Shown here in pieces: positions 50,608 through 62,495 of a stretch of 64,000 nt of DNA. The notes under the pieces are model-generated. The model was not told where the DNA came from. It worked only from the letters and a program-made list of their open reading frames with translations, and searched no databases. The translations under genes and the position numbers were made by a program. This DNA comes from Lates calcarifer (taxonomy: Eukaryota; Chordata; Actinopteri; Centropomidae), in the NCBI RefSeq assembly GCF_001640805.2, contig NC_066836.1:5172892-5236891 (forward strand), given 5' to 3'. The first letter of the stretch is position 1. Each line of letters begins with the position of its first letter.

Positions 50608-53600
50608 ATGAGGCGAACAAGAGGGTCGAGGAATAAAAGTCAGGGTGCAGCCGAAAACGAAGAGGTCCAGTCAAAAACAGGTTTGTTTGACGCTGGAAGG
50701 AAGAGTTAGCTAGCTGCTGTGTTGTGACTACGTCACTTCTGCACCCGGGACATGACTGAACGTTAAATATCTGAGCCATGTACAGTCTATGGTCTGAACA
50801 CAGCAGGGAAAAATTAATGATACCCAATTTATTGTCCATGTAGGCTTTATTGTAGTTGCAAAGCTTTCACGGAACAGTCTGAAAGATATCCAAAGGGTGA
50901 TATCTAACACGCTGGTAGTGTTAAAAAATACTGTGATGTAAACTGTAATGTTCAGTATAGATTTATAGCCACGGATGCAGATTACTAAACTAAACACATA
51001 CAACTAAACAATCAAACTATATAAAGTAGTTGGAACTAGCTCCACCTCGAACAGCTACAACAGTAAAATGCTGCATGTTTTATTGATCTATTTGTATTAA
51101 CAATCAAATGTCACTTAATGTCATCTAAATCAGCCACAAGAGACATTTTTCTGCACCTCCACTACTTTTCCTTCTGATACTTTCAGCACATTTTGCTTAT
51201 GACCCTAATGCACTTTAACTGAAGTAGGATATTACATGCACAACACTTAATTGTAATGGAGTAATTTTACACTGTTGTATATGCCAGCCCTGCAATAAAT
51301 GTTACATTGAAGACACTTATAATGGGAACAGATTAAGAGAGGTGTTGAGGTCATACTTTTCCGAGAAGGGGTTTTAAGGCAACATGTAAGTAATGAGTTG
51401 AGTGGTTCAAAAGATTAATAAATGTATTGTGTTGATAATTTTACAGCTGTTTTCAAGTGACTAGTATAACAGGACAAGAGATGTTTTCATAATCTTGCAT
51501 TCAGCAGTCAAAAAATATTTTGTTGATACAGGAGATATCATATCATACAATATTAGTGACTTCATTTTGTTCCAGTTATCCAAAACCCTTGCCTGGATGA
51601 TTGATTATTTTTTATTAAGGCATCAATTATTTACTCTTTACAATGCAAAATAAAGACAAATGGCAGGTACAAGTTACCAGAGCCTAAAATGCTGTCTTGA
51701 AATGTAAGGATTCATTATTCATTATTGCACAAAGTTACAAACAACCCTACTCTCTCTCCCTCTCTCTGTGCAATCAGTGTGGCAGTGGAAGGGAGATGAA
51801 GGACAGTGGGAACTGTACTTGCCCTCAGCCTGTGCTGTGTTGGACTCCGCTGTCTCCTCAGGAAAAACCACCGTCACTCTAACTCTGGGCTCTGGGACGG
51901 CCTATGAAGTCGACCTGAAGAAGATGGTCCAGATTAATCCTGTCACGAAATACAAGAGGAAGATTCGCTCTCAGACAGTAAAGTCAGGTGTGTGTTTTGT
52001 TTTTGTCACAGCCATTTGATTTCTGTCATCACCACTGCTGGAAGTAGTATTATATGAAATGTATAGTTTTTGTTCATATGATAGCTTTTTAAATAAAGAA
52101 ATACAAATTACTAAATGTGTTTAAAATGTTTTTTTCTGTTCTTCTTTTGTCCAGAGAGTTTGGATGAAGCTGGTGACTCGACTGCCTCTTCTAAAGTTCA
52201 AGTTAAAGAGGAAGAGGAGGAGACGGAGGAGCCACCTGTAGCTAAGAGAAGGAGAGGGCAAAGCAAGAGTCAGACAAAAACTGAGGACATGCCCAAAGAA
52301 GAAATAAAAAGTGAAGGTAACATGTTTCTATTTGTTGTATGTTGTGTAGGTAATACAATTCTAAAGTGAAATGTAATTTTGTAGTTGTTGAGGGACTGGT
52401 GACAAACAAAGCGCAGTAACTTTGCCAACATCATGAAGTGGTTTCTGTTTTGTTTCTAAAATACATCAATTTATACAAGTTAACAGGACATGATATTACC
52501 TGTGGTTAATACTATATTGTCAGATTACCTCATCAATGTTTTGTCTCTCATCTTTGGATGTTGGACAGAGGTTGTGAAGACGGTGGTCATGAAGGGCAAA
52601 GCTCCAGTGGACACTGAATGTAAAGCCAAACTGGGAAAGGTACTGAAGACATGAGAGTCATCTCATGGCATCTATTCTGTTTGTGGTTTAACACCTGTTA
52701 AAGTTTTTAGTTACAGTTCCCCTTGTTAAAAAGCTGCTGTTATGGTCTGTTATACTTGAGTGTGTTAATATTCTTTTCAATGAGTGCTCTTAAATAAATT
52801 AAAATCAGTGTAATTGGATTGCAGTTTAAACTGAACGTTTCCATGTGGTTTTACAGATTTGACTGGTGATTCTCTACATTTTATGTCCCGCTCACCATTG
52901 AAATTAAAGTTAAGGCTCTGTCAACATTCATTTAGATAAGTGCCTGGTCTTGTTAGCCAGAAGTAACTGTCTGAAGGCGATGCCAGGATCCCAAGTGATG
53001 AGACTTGCCTAGAAGGAGTTTGGTTAGCACTTTTTAGATGATTGTTGTCTTAAACCACATTAAACAACACAGGCAACATAAAGGATGCTGATCAAGTGCA
53101 GTTACTTTCGTTAATATATTCTTTATTTCCTCTTTCAGGCTCATGTTTACAATGAAGGGAATGATGTTTACGATGTGATGTTGAACCAGGTAAAATATTT
53201 AGTAACATTTAATTTCAAATGGACTTAAATGGATCTGCTTTTTTAAATTATCACATGGATTATGTTTTCATTTCACATTTTGATCTGTGGGAAAGTGAAT
53301 AGATTTTTAGGCTTGCGACAAACATTTCCTGTATTACTTTGCAGACAAATCTTCAGTTTAACAACAACAAATACTACCTGATCCAGCTGCTGGAAGATGA
53401 CAGCTCCAAAGCTTACAGTGTGTGGATGAGATGGGGCAGAGGTGAGTTTACTGTGTATGTACTGATGATTCTTTGCATATTTTACATGTTTGTATTTATG
53501 CAGGAAATGAACACAAATTAGTACTGAAATTACTTAGTTTTGTATTGTATTGGTTGGTGTCTCCTTATATGTCATCAGTGGGCAAAGTGGGTCAAAACAG

Positions 53601-56553
53601 CCTTACAGCCTGTGGTGGAGATCTGCTGAAAGCCAAAAATATCTTCAAGAAAAAGTGAGATTGCGCCTTTGAAAAAAATTGTTTCCCATGTCTCACATGG
53701 AAGTGGGCTCAGTGAAATTCTGAAACTTGCTTGCTTTGCCACAGGTTCTTAGACAAGACCAAGAACGAGTGGGAACAGCGCACGAGTTTTGAGAAAGTAG
53801 CTGGAAAATATGACATGGTGTTAATGGACTACAGCTCAAATGAAAAGGTAATGCTTAAAAATAAAAGAACTACTATCTCCTCAGTATTTTTATGATTATT
53901 ACTTGACAATCCGGTGACAGGCATTCCCACTGAATCGAAAATGGGGTCTGTTATTATGTACATACGTGTATTTCACTGCTCTAGGATGAGAACCAGACTA
54001 CAGAGGACGCTGTACCCAAAAAGAAGACCTCCATGCTGGATGTGAAGATCCAGTCTCTCCTAGAGCTCATCTGTGACCTTAAAGCCATGGAGGAGTGTGT
54101 GCTGGAGATGAAGTTTGACACCCGCAAAGCTCCTCTTGGTGAGTCTGACAGAATCGATCAAAACAACACAACATCTGAATGAGTAGTCAGACAAGTGATC
54201 AGTGTTTTCAAACCTTTCATTGTTGTGCTTCATATTTCAAATTCAGTATATTTCTACCTGCAGGCAAACTAACCTCAGAGCAGATCAGTGCAGGCTACAC
54301 TGCACTAAAGAGGATTGAGGAGTGTTTGAAGAAGAAAGGCAGCAGTCGTGAGCTGCTGGAGGCATGCAACCAGTTCTACACCCGTATCCCCCATGACTTT
54401 GGGTAAGGAATGTGTGGCTGTACAGTTAGAGGGATCCAATCAAGGTGTTGGAAAATTGTTTAGAGCCGTTTGGTCTCTATTTTATTGTAATTAAACGTTG
54501 TAATTCTCCAGGTTGAAAACTCCCCCAATCATCCGCACAGAGGATGAGCTGAAGGAGAAAATTGCACTGCTGGAGGTAAACAGGTTCTCCATTAACTTAA
54601 AGATTTTAGCATTTCGATGTGGTCTACAATTATTCAGCTTATTTTTTCACTTAAATTTGTGGTCCTTGCTATAATAACTATGTATATATGTCTTTTTTTA
54701 GGCATTGAGTGACATCCAGATAGCAGTGAAAATGGTCCAGTCCAGTGAAGGAAGTGATGAACATCCTCTGGACAGACAATACCGCTCCCTCCAGTGCAAC
54801 CTGCAGCCTCTGGACTCCGGCAGTCAAGAGTACAAGGTCTCTCTGTTGTAAATAAGTACTGTCCCATCAGACAGGGAGAGGAATCTATTGTAGAACCATA
54901 AACCCCTGGGTTTCCTTGCTCTGTTTATTTGTCTGCAAGCAACAAGTTCATGGAAAACTCTGTAAACTCCCCTGATCTCTATGTTTTGAAGGTGATAGAA
55001 AAGTATCTGCAGTCCACTCACGCTCCAACCCATTGTGACTACTCTATGACCATCGTTGACATCTTCTCAGTGGACAGAGACGGGGAGAGCAACAACTTCC
55101 TCTCACAGTTACACAACAGGTAATACAGACTGGATACAGTTATTGGTTTATTTTGCCTCAGATGTCATGTGTTGTGTTGGAACACATTCTGTGAAATCTG
55201 CTTTGTTAAGCTCCATATTTACCTGTGTAAAGTCTGAAAATTATTAGTTTGTGTGTGTGTGTCTGTTTGTCCCACTACCAGGACTCTGCTGTGGCATGGT
55301 TCCCGTCTGTCTAACTGGGTCGGCATCCTCAGTAAGGGGCTCAGAGTGGCCCCACCTGAAGCTCCCGTCACTGGCTACATGGTAGGATGGTTAGAAAAAA
55401 ACATGCAAGTGCTGTTTTTCACTTGAACTTGAACCAACTAATCACACTGACAATTATTTCCCTATTCTTCTTTCATCTAGTTTGGTAAAGGTATCTACTT
55501 TGCTGACATGTCTTCAAAGAGCGCCAACTACTGTTTTGCCAATCAGCACAATCATGTTGGACTGCTGCTACTGTGTGAGGTGAGTTGACAATTTTCTGTG
55601 GCGAGATTAAAGTTTTGTTTCACCTGCCAGTGGCAATGAAAATGTAGGTAGTTTTGTGCACATGCCACGTCAACCCATATCTGGGCAGGTGCAGGACAAA
55701 TGATGATTGCTGAAAATATTGTCTGCACACTGGGCTTTAACTCCCAAAAACTATATCTCCTTGAGAGAATCAATGTTTTGACTCTTAGTCATATTTAGAA
55801 TATTTTCCAATTTGTTGAAGTATTTTTTCTTTTCTAATTTATAGAGTTGATTTTCATTTTGCAGGTCTCACACCTGCTCTTCGTCACCTGTTTCTAGTAA
55901 CATTGTTGTCTGTGGAAGGTAACAGGAGAAACCTCTTGACTTATCCTCGAAAGACAAACTGTGGTGCTTAGAGGCTGTTTATTTCAGACCCTATAGACTT
56001 GTCAATACAAGACCACAACTCATGTGTCTGTGCGTGGCTGCAGGTCGCTCTGGGAGACTGTAATGAGCTGCTAGATGCCGACTACGAGGCCAACAAGCTG
56101 CCTGCTGGTAAACACAGTACCAAGGGCCTTGGACAGACCGGACCTGACCCCAAAAACTCTGTCACACTGTGAGTCTGTCTCATTACACTGATACATTTCA
56201 TACAGGCCAAACATTGATTTAATTGCACTCAACTGTTACACAACAAAAATCAGTAAATTATCTGAGGGGTTGAACATCTATCTAAAAACTTGGTATATTC
56301 TGATAGTTAAAAGTAAAGTAAAGGCAATGCCATTTGTACTTAAATGGGTTAAAATCATCTGAATGAGAATATGTCCACCTCTCTCTGTCTCAGGGATGGT
56401 GTCACAGTGCCAATGGGGCCTGGGGTGAAGACAGGGGTGGGTAAAAACAGCGGTTACTCCCTCCTCTACAACGAGTTCATCGTTTACAACCCTGCCCAGA
56501 CCCGCATGAGGTACCTGCTGCGGATCAAGTTCAACTACTCTTCACTGTGGTGA
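50608..56553 (+). CDS. parp2: Poly(ADP-ribose) polymerase 2 with an N-terminal WWE domain
   Basis: Seventeen exons join in phase to 648 aa (human PARP2 583): 50608-50680, 51778-51987, 52155-52316, 52569-52639, 53139-53189, 53345-53441, 53579-53654, 53745-53847, 53985-54138, 54264-54402, 54512-54575, 54702-54836, 54992-55119, 55282-55381, 55481-55579, 56044-56168, 56394-56553. Domain order: basic N-tail [10 protein letters not shown]; a WWE domain, residues about 25-93 ([14 protein letters not shown] through [13 protein letters not shown]); an acidic/basic linker with likely NLS AKRRRG; the WGR domain (VWMRWGRVGKVGQ, about 150-285); the alpha-helical regulatory domain (about 298-440); and the ADP-ribosyltransferase fold with H493 (LWHGSR), Y527 (GKGIYFADM) and E623 (LYNEFIVY), the intact H-Y-E triad. 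It senses DNA breaks in the nucleus and makes poly(ADP-ribose). Human PARP2 lacks WWE, which accounts for the extra length. A 3' AATAAA is at 57440-57445. Confidence 0.95.
50985..51290. repeat. Teleost interspersed repeat in parp2 intron 1
   Basis: It contains 'ttggaactagctccacctcg', 'aacagctacaacagtaaaat' and 'aattgtaatggagtaatttt', matching the right half of the element at 8275-9015. It lies within the 1.1-kb first intron. Confidence 0.55.
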
Positions 56554-57439
56554 GGCTGTACAGAAACTGCAATTTATCAGGGGTTTTCCTTTCCACGAAG
56601 CAGGGATGATATATCACTTACTCATTCTTCACCTACAGGTAGATACGGTTAAGCTCTCGTTTTTGGTCATAGGCTGTTAAACCTGAAAACACTTTCTCAG
56701 TGAGATATGACAGAAAATTAATCAACAACTTTTAGACATTTTTCAACAACAAAATGCCAAAAAAATTTTGATTGCAGCCTCTCAAATGTGAGTATTTGTT
56801 GGTTTTCTTTTTCATATCTGATATCAAACTAACTGTCTTTTAGATTTAAACTGTTGGTCACGTAAAACAAGCAATTTTTATACATCATACTAGGCTGTTT
56901 AAAACGCCGTACAGATATGTTAACAGTCTGTGTCAGATTCAAAGTTTATACATCTCACCCAATGTGTAAATGGGCATGTGAGTATATAATTCAAGTTATA
57001 AAAACACCAACAAAACTGTTTCTACTTTTTCTAAAAGGTGAGGATGGATCTATGTGATATGAAGAAAATACGCACAACATTGAGCACTAGTTTTTTCTAT
57101 TTTGCTTTACATGCAAATGTCCTCTTATCAATATAAGATGTATTCCATGTTGCATTTTCTGCTTTGGTGCTTTATGTGATGAAACAAAATGAGTTTTTAT
57201 GAATGTGTCTTTAAAAAAAATATGGAAATAGATAATTTTTGTTCCAATAGTTGCTGGGTCAGATGGGGTAACATGGAATCCAAAACAACTAATTCAGTAC
57301 AAAAATGTCTTATATAATATTATTATAATATTATTTTTTATTTATGTAAAAACTGAGACAAAGACAAGATCATTCAGAGTTTTGTCACTTAAAACAGGAT
57401 TCAGATACATTATATACACTACATGATGATAATAATGAT

Positions 57440-57445
57440 AATAAA
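57440..57445 (+). terminator. Candidate polyadenylation signal of parp2
   Basis: AATAAA lies about 890 bp past the parp2 stop and only about 50 bp from the stop of the converging lifeguard gene, so the two 3' UTRs probably overlap or abut. No nearer canonical signal was seen. Confidence 0.35.
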
Positions 57446-57493
57446 GGACATTTTCGTTATCGGTACAGTTTGTCTGTCTGTGTGTGTACAGTT

Positions 57494-60352
57494 TCACCTC
57501 CTCCCCAGCAGGTAGAGGAAGATGAGGACTATGTCGAGGTAGATCATGAGAGCAGCGTTGATGTATTCCTCAGGATCCAGGCGGAAGCTCATCATCCCCA
57601 TCATCAGCTGACAGTCGATCATCAGAAACTGAGACAGGGAGGGAGAGGAGGAGACGATGATTTAGGACAGGGTGAGAGATTACCACCAGATAACTGCTAG
57701 TTAACTCTGACATATTTTAACACAATGCAGTGTGTACAGTTGTCAATAATAGATTTAATGATGGCTGAATTTCATTTAGCTGCTTTGGCTAAAGTCTGGT
57801 ATCAATAAAATGGATGTTTCTGGTTTAACAAAAAGGATCTTACTCTTTAACAAGAAAGTGTATCTCTGTAGGAATCTTGTCACTTTAGTGGATGTACTGC
57901 AGCTGTTTAGCTGTTCTGGGTTCACCACTCTTGCTCAAATGTGGACCAATTGCAAGGATTTTTGTCCCTATCAATCATTTACACCCATGGTAAAATAAGG
58001 CCCAGGTTTAAAAATACCTAAGTTGTCACAGTCAGTTAATCACATGGTTAAATTTTTAAAAAGGTATCGTAAATGAAGTGAAACTGTGCTTTGACATCAG
58101 AATCAACCTCACACTGAACTTCCTTTTTTCACAAAGGATCAAGCTTTGGCACCCCCAGACCACTGGGACTTCAGTTTGAGGGCAGTATCTGCAAAGCTTA
58201 ATAAGCACTGAATTCAGTTCCCTCCTTCTTTTTCTTGCCTGTCATTGACAGTAAAATCACTCATAACAGTTTCTCCTACCCCCGACCCTTAAGGATAAGC
58301 AGTATAGATAGAGGATGGATGGATTTTTTTCCTAGCTACAGTGGTTCTAAACTACTCTTAAAGGCCAAGTGTAAATTGTAGCCAAAAGAAAGTCAGGATA
58401 ACAAAAATGCCTGTATCCTGTATGAATGTGTTCCTTCTGTTTTATAATAAGGGAAGTCCAGTTTAGGTGTCTGTATAACCCTTTAGATAGTAGTAGTATT
58501 ATCATGGTATTTGTTGTTGTTCTTTCCCATACCAGTGAATACAGCAGAGCTCCCAGACATCCGTAAGCAATATCAGTGATGTAGGAGTAGTAGAAGGTGC
58601 AGAAGAACCCAAACATGATCAGATCCATGGCCAGAATCAGAAGAATACCATAAAAAATAGTGAAATCATAACGAGTCTGCAAAATAACACAGAAAAAACT
58701 GAGTTTGAGTGCCATAACTTCAAAACTGATACATAAGACAGCTGAAAAGTCTGCACATTACCGATCTATCATCATGATTTAGGTTTATACAGGAGACATT
58801 TTCAGCTCGACTAACCTGTGCTGAGAAAGCGATGATTGCCAGAGAAATAGCCAGCGTTACTCCCATAGTAATGACCACAGCAGTAGTGTTGTGGAAGGAG
58901 GCAATGGTTCCCACCATGTACGACAAACTCAGGGTTACCACAACCTGTAGGCACGAAGTTCAGTGTATATAACATCATATCATTTAAACATGCCTCTGAT
59001 ATGACCCATGTCATTTTTGTTTTAAGTAATTATAGTCTTCACTGAAAACCACATCCAGGTGCAGTTTGAAGTCTTTGTGCCATGTTCTGCACAATATATT
59101 TCCAAAACAGGAAGAGTCTGTCTTACTTTAACATACCGACAAAACCTCAGCGGCTCAGTGTGAATATGTGGCCCTGTGGTAGGAGAAAGGTTTTCGTTTG
59201 GAAATAATAAAACTACAAAATAATGTACCAGCTTCTCTCAAATCCATTTAGATGTCTAAGAGAGGTCTAAATGTTGAGCAAAACCAAGCAGTGAATTCTA
59301 AGATTGGCCAAAATGCCTTAGCATTGCTACTTTTATGTCCTGACTGTGCTGGAATAGATGCTTTTCATGTACAGATATTTTTTTATAAAGCAGGTGTAAT
59401 ACTTTTACTCCCGCTTGGGTGTTTTTTTTCCCCCAGAGCTTTATTGAGCAACATTTATCTGTGACAGGGGCGTGTCTACTTGACCAGCATATTTCACTTC
59501 TCTTTCCACGATGTGACTATGTGAAGTAACAGTTTTCACATCAAATATATTTTTAAAGTTCAAAGTTATTTTTATTATTTTTATTTTTGTGGCTCCTGTA
59601 TTTCTAACCCACCAGTCCCACAATGTTCCAGGGGTGACGGCGGCTGAAGGACTTGCAGTAGCTGAGGGTGATGGCGACCACAGCAAAGATGATGAAGGAG
59701 CTGATGTAGGCCCACAGGTTGATATGCACCGCCTTTTTGACCACAGTGGAGAAGGTGAACACACACACCACGCTGAAGGTGAACAGCAACTGGAGTGTCA
59801 GGATGCTGAACACCTGCACAGGGGGAGAAAAATTATTTTAATTATTTTTTGGTGCAGAAATAGAATTGATCTGTTTTCTTATTCTGTTAATCACATTACA
59901 ATCCCTAAAATTTCTCCGGCAACGTCGAGAAGGTTCCCGACCCCAGGTTGGGAAATGCTGAATATTGTTTATCAGTATTCACAATGATTATTTGTCATTG
60001 GTCAGAGTTTGATTTTTGAATAAATGCAGATATTCTTTAACTCAGTGGCCAGACTACAAACCTTTCTAACAAACCCTCTTCTCACTGTTATGTCGTCAAA
60101 AGATGACGAGGCTGTGAGGGGAGTCGTAGCCGACTGGGCGTCTGGGATAATGTCACGAAATGACTCATATCCAGTGCAAGGCTGATGGATCCAAGTTGTC
60201 TCAGTTTTGGGTGGAGAGTACATTGCTGGTGTTGCAGAGTAGGGTGGAGGTTGCTGCTCGTGGTAGGGGTACGCTGGTGGCGGTGAGGACATATCAGAGC
60301 CAGCAGCGTCCTGGCCCTCTTTGGATGTGATGGGGTCAGCTGTGTCTGACAT
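57494..60352 (-). CDS. grina: Protein lifeguard 1-like (GRINA/TMBIM family)
   Basis: Five coding exons (60352-60062, 59813-59613, 58944-58816, 58676-58533, 57628-57494) join in phase to 299 aa. The N-terminal 85 residues are Pro/Tyr-rich and cytosolic, with two PPxY motifs (PPAY and PPPY) of the type bound by WW domains of NEDD4-class ligases. Then comes VRRGFVRKVFSILTLQL, the usual entry to the Bax-inhibitor-1 fold, and seven hydrophobic segments. LSLSYMVGTIASF, IAFSAQTRYDFT, YGCLGALLYSL and LDPEEYINAALMIYLDIV match GRINA most closely; TMBIM1 and FAIM2 are less similar. Family members sit in Golgi/ER membranes and modulate calcium and cell-death signalling. Upstream, an acceptor (GGTCCCCAG, ending about 60368) and a donor (AAAAG|GTAAGA, about 61875) indicate a non-coding leader exon near 61875-61940. 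Which fish lifeguard paralogue this is remains uncertain. Confidence 0.88.
57791..58016. mobile_element. MITE family A, right-half copy in lifeguard intron 4
   Basis: The segment 'aacaaaaaggatcttactct' through 'tgtgtatctctgtaggaatc' (with small differences) and the terminal block 'caatcatttacacccatggt' to 'ggcccaggtttaaaaatacc' match the element at 26032-26485. The left terminal repeat is absent. Confidence 0.6.
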
Positions 60353-60368
60353 TGTGGTGGGAACTGGG

Positions 60369-62495
60369 GACCAAAGACAATGTTCAGTCAGTCAAAGGTG
60401 ACGGATAAATAATGTAGGGAAACAGAAGTGGGTAGTTCCTGGTTACGTAACTGTAAGAAGAGCTGCAACTTCTTGTTGCAAAACCCACGGAAATTCAGTT
60501 ATTAAGCAGAGAAAAGCAGGTAACTCTCAGATTGGAGAAGCTGGGGTAAGAGAAGATTTGGCAGTTATTGCTTGATTAAATTTACTTTTACAATTAAATG
60601 ATTATTAAAATAGTTGCTGATTCATTTCTTGTTGATTAGTTCAACAACTAATGGTTACAGCTCTACATTAAATATATGATTTTCTCATTAACTTTGTTAC
60701 CTGAATCACTGAGAAGGTAGTTCCCACTGGTGCATTTTGGCCAGTGTTTTTTAATGCACTATAAGGTTGGAAATTGATGGTCAAACACTGGCAAGAAAAG
60801 AAACTAGAGGGAGAACAAAAGAGCTGTAATTTCCTGCTTTTTATTGTCAGTTTTCAGTTTTTTTGTTAACGTTTTCAGTGACTACTCTGCCAGCATGTAC
60901 AAGGCTGCTGACGTCAGGTTTTTGCTTTTTACTTGTTGCCCAAGAACGTAATAAACATTAGGAAGTAAAACTTGAGCAATGGGGCCACCTCTATTGCATG
61001 CAGCAAACATTGTTGGGAATCCTTTAGTGCCATCACTTAGTCTAAAAACTGTCTGGGATTCATATATTCTATTATTCACCTATATTTAAGTTTGTATTTT
61101 CAGTATTTGGAAACACATCAGGAAGGTGTAGTGTTGCTACTCTCAGATAAAATAACAAGTGTAACAGGCCTTTTTCAGAGCAGACGTTTTGACTTATGAA
61201 AGCAAGAAGAACACAGTTGTTGCTACTAAGTATTAAGATGACTCTGTTCTATTCAAGTATAACACAATACAGTTCAACAGCACCACAAAATACAGCCTCC
61301 AAAAACGACCGTAAAGTTGATTCAAACTCCCTAAAACCACTCATGTCTACGCAATATCTCTGATGTTTGGGGGGTGTTTTGCATTAAGAGATCTTACAGT
61401 ATATTTATAGTTTAAGCTTCTGTGTCGCAGAGATGTCACTGCTGTTGTGCAGATCTACTTACAACAGCAAATAGAGACATATTCCATTAATTAGATCATT
61501 TAGGTACAAGCCTCTTTCCTTCTGTATAATTGACTTGAAATAATGAAGATTAAATGAGTTCAAAGGATCCCTGGTTCCAGTTATACTAGCTGCACCTGCT
61601 TCCTCTTTGATTCAGATAGCTAAGACTCAGCTGACCCAAACAATCACACACACAAAAATCTGATGAGCCCATAGAGCATTTAAGTATTTGTGAAGTCTCC
61701 ATCACTGAGACATTTGCTGGCAGAGACCTCAAAACCTAACTATGTTTCCTGTCTTGTTGAAAGTAAAGTAAATCATACAGGCAAATAAAAATGGAGTAGA
61801 GTAAACAGCAGGATGCTTGTTTTCACACACAGCTGTTTAGTTCTGTAACAGAGAATAAAGAAAATGATCTTACCTTTTCTGCTGGATTATACTTGTGTCA
61901 GAGAACAATGTCAGTTCAGCACCATACAGTCTTGTGTGAGGAGCCTACACAAAAAGCACTTTGTATGGTGATGTGGGTCACTTAACTTATGTTTTAGTGT
62001 TTCACTTCCTGATTGTTTAAAGTGATGCAAAAACCCTGCCTGTGAGACCTGGCAGTGTGATAACTGAAAATTCCACTGTTACTTCAGACTAGGTAAAAGG
62101 TTGCGAGTGGTGTCTGGAGTCTTACAGACTTACAATGTACTGGTGTACTGTGTCTGTGAATACTTGACCTGAGGAACCATTTGTGTCAGCTGTTGTCTGT
62201 CAGGAATTGTAATTGCATTAATAAGTGTGCAAACAGTTTTAGAGTTCAGAGTACTATTCATAAACACAGTAAAAATGGTCTGCAACAATATTATGGTAGG
62301 AGGTATGTGTCAAAGTAACATCCAGGTGAATGCTAGGGCCCTAGGTTTCTAAGCTGTTGTATTTACACCTTGTGGCCCAACATTCCCAGCCAGTAGCCAC
62401 TACTCTGGCCCTGTAGAAAACTGTGCTCTTTCTGTGCTCTTTGCCCTGACAATGATTATTTTGTGTGTGTCTCCAAAGTTAGAGTCTGACTGAGG
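60369..62495. other. Lifeguard leader intron and intergenic DNA before the NLR gene
   Basis: It holds a probable non-coding first exon of the lifeguard gene near 61875-61940 (donor AAAAG|GTAAGA on the minus strand). The rest is AT-rich with no supported exon. About 560 bp separate that exon from the NLR start codon, so the two genes are transcribed divergently. Confidence 0.45.
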
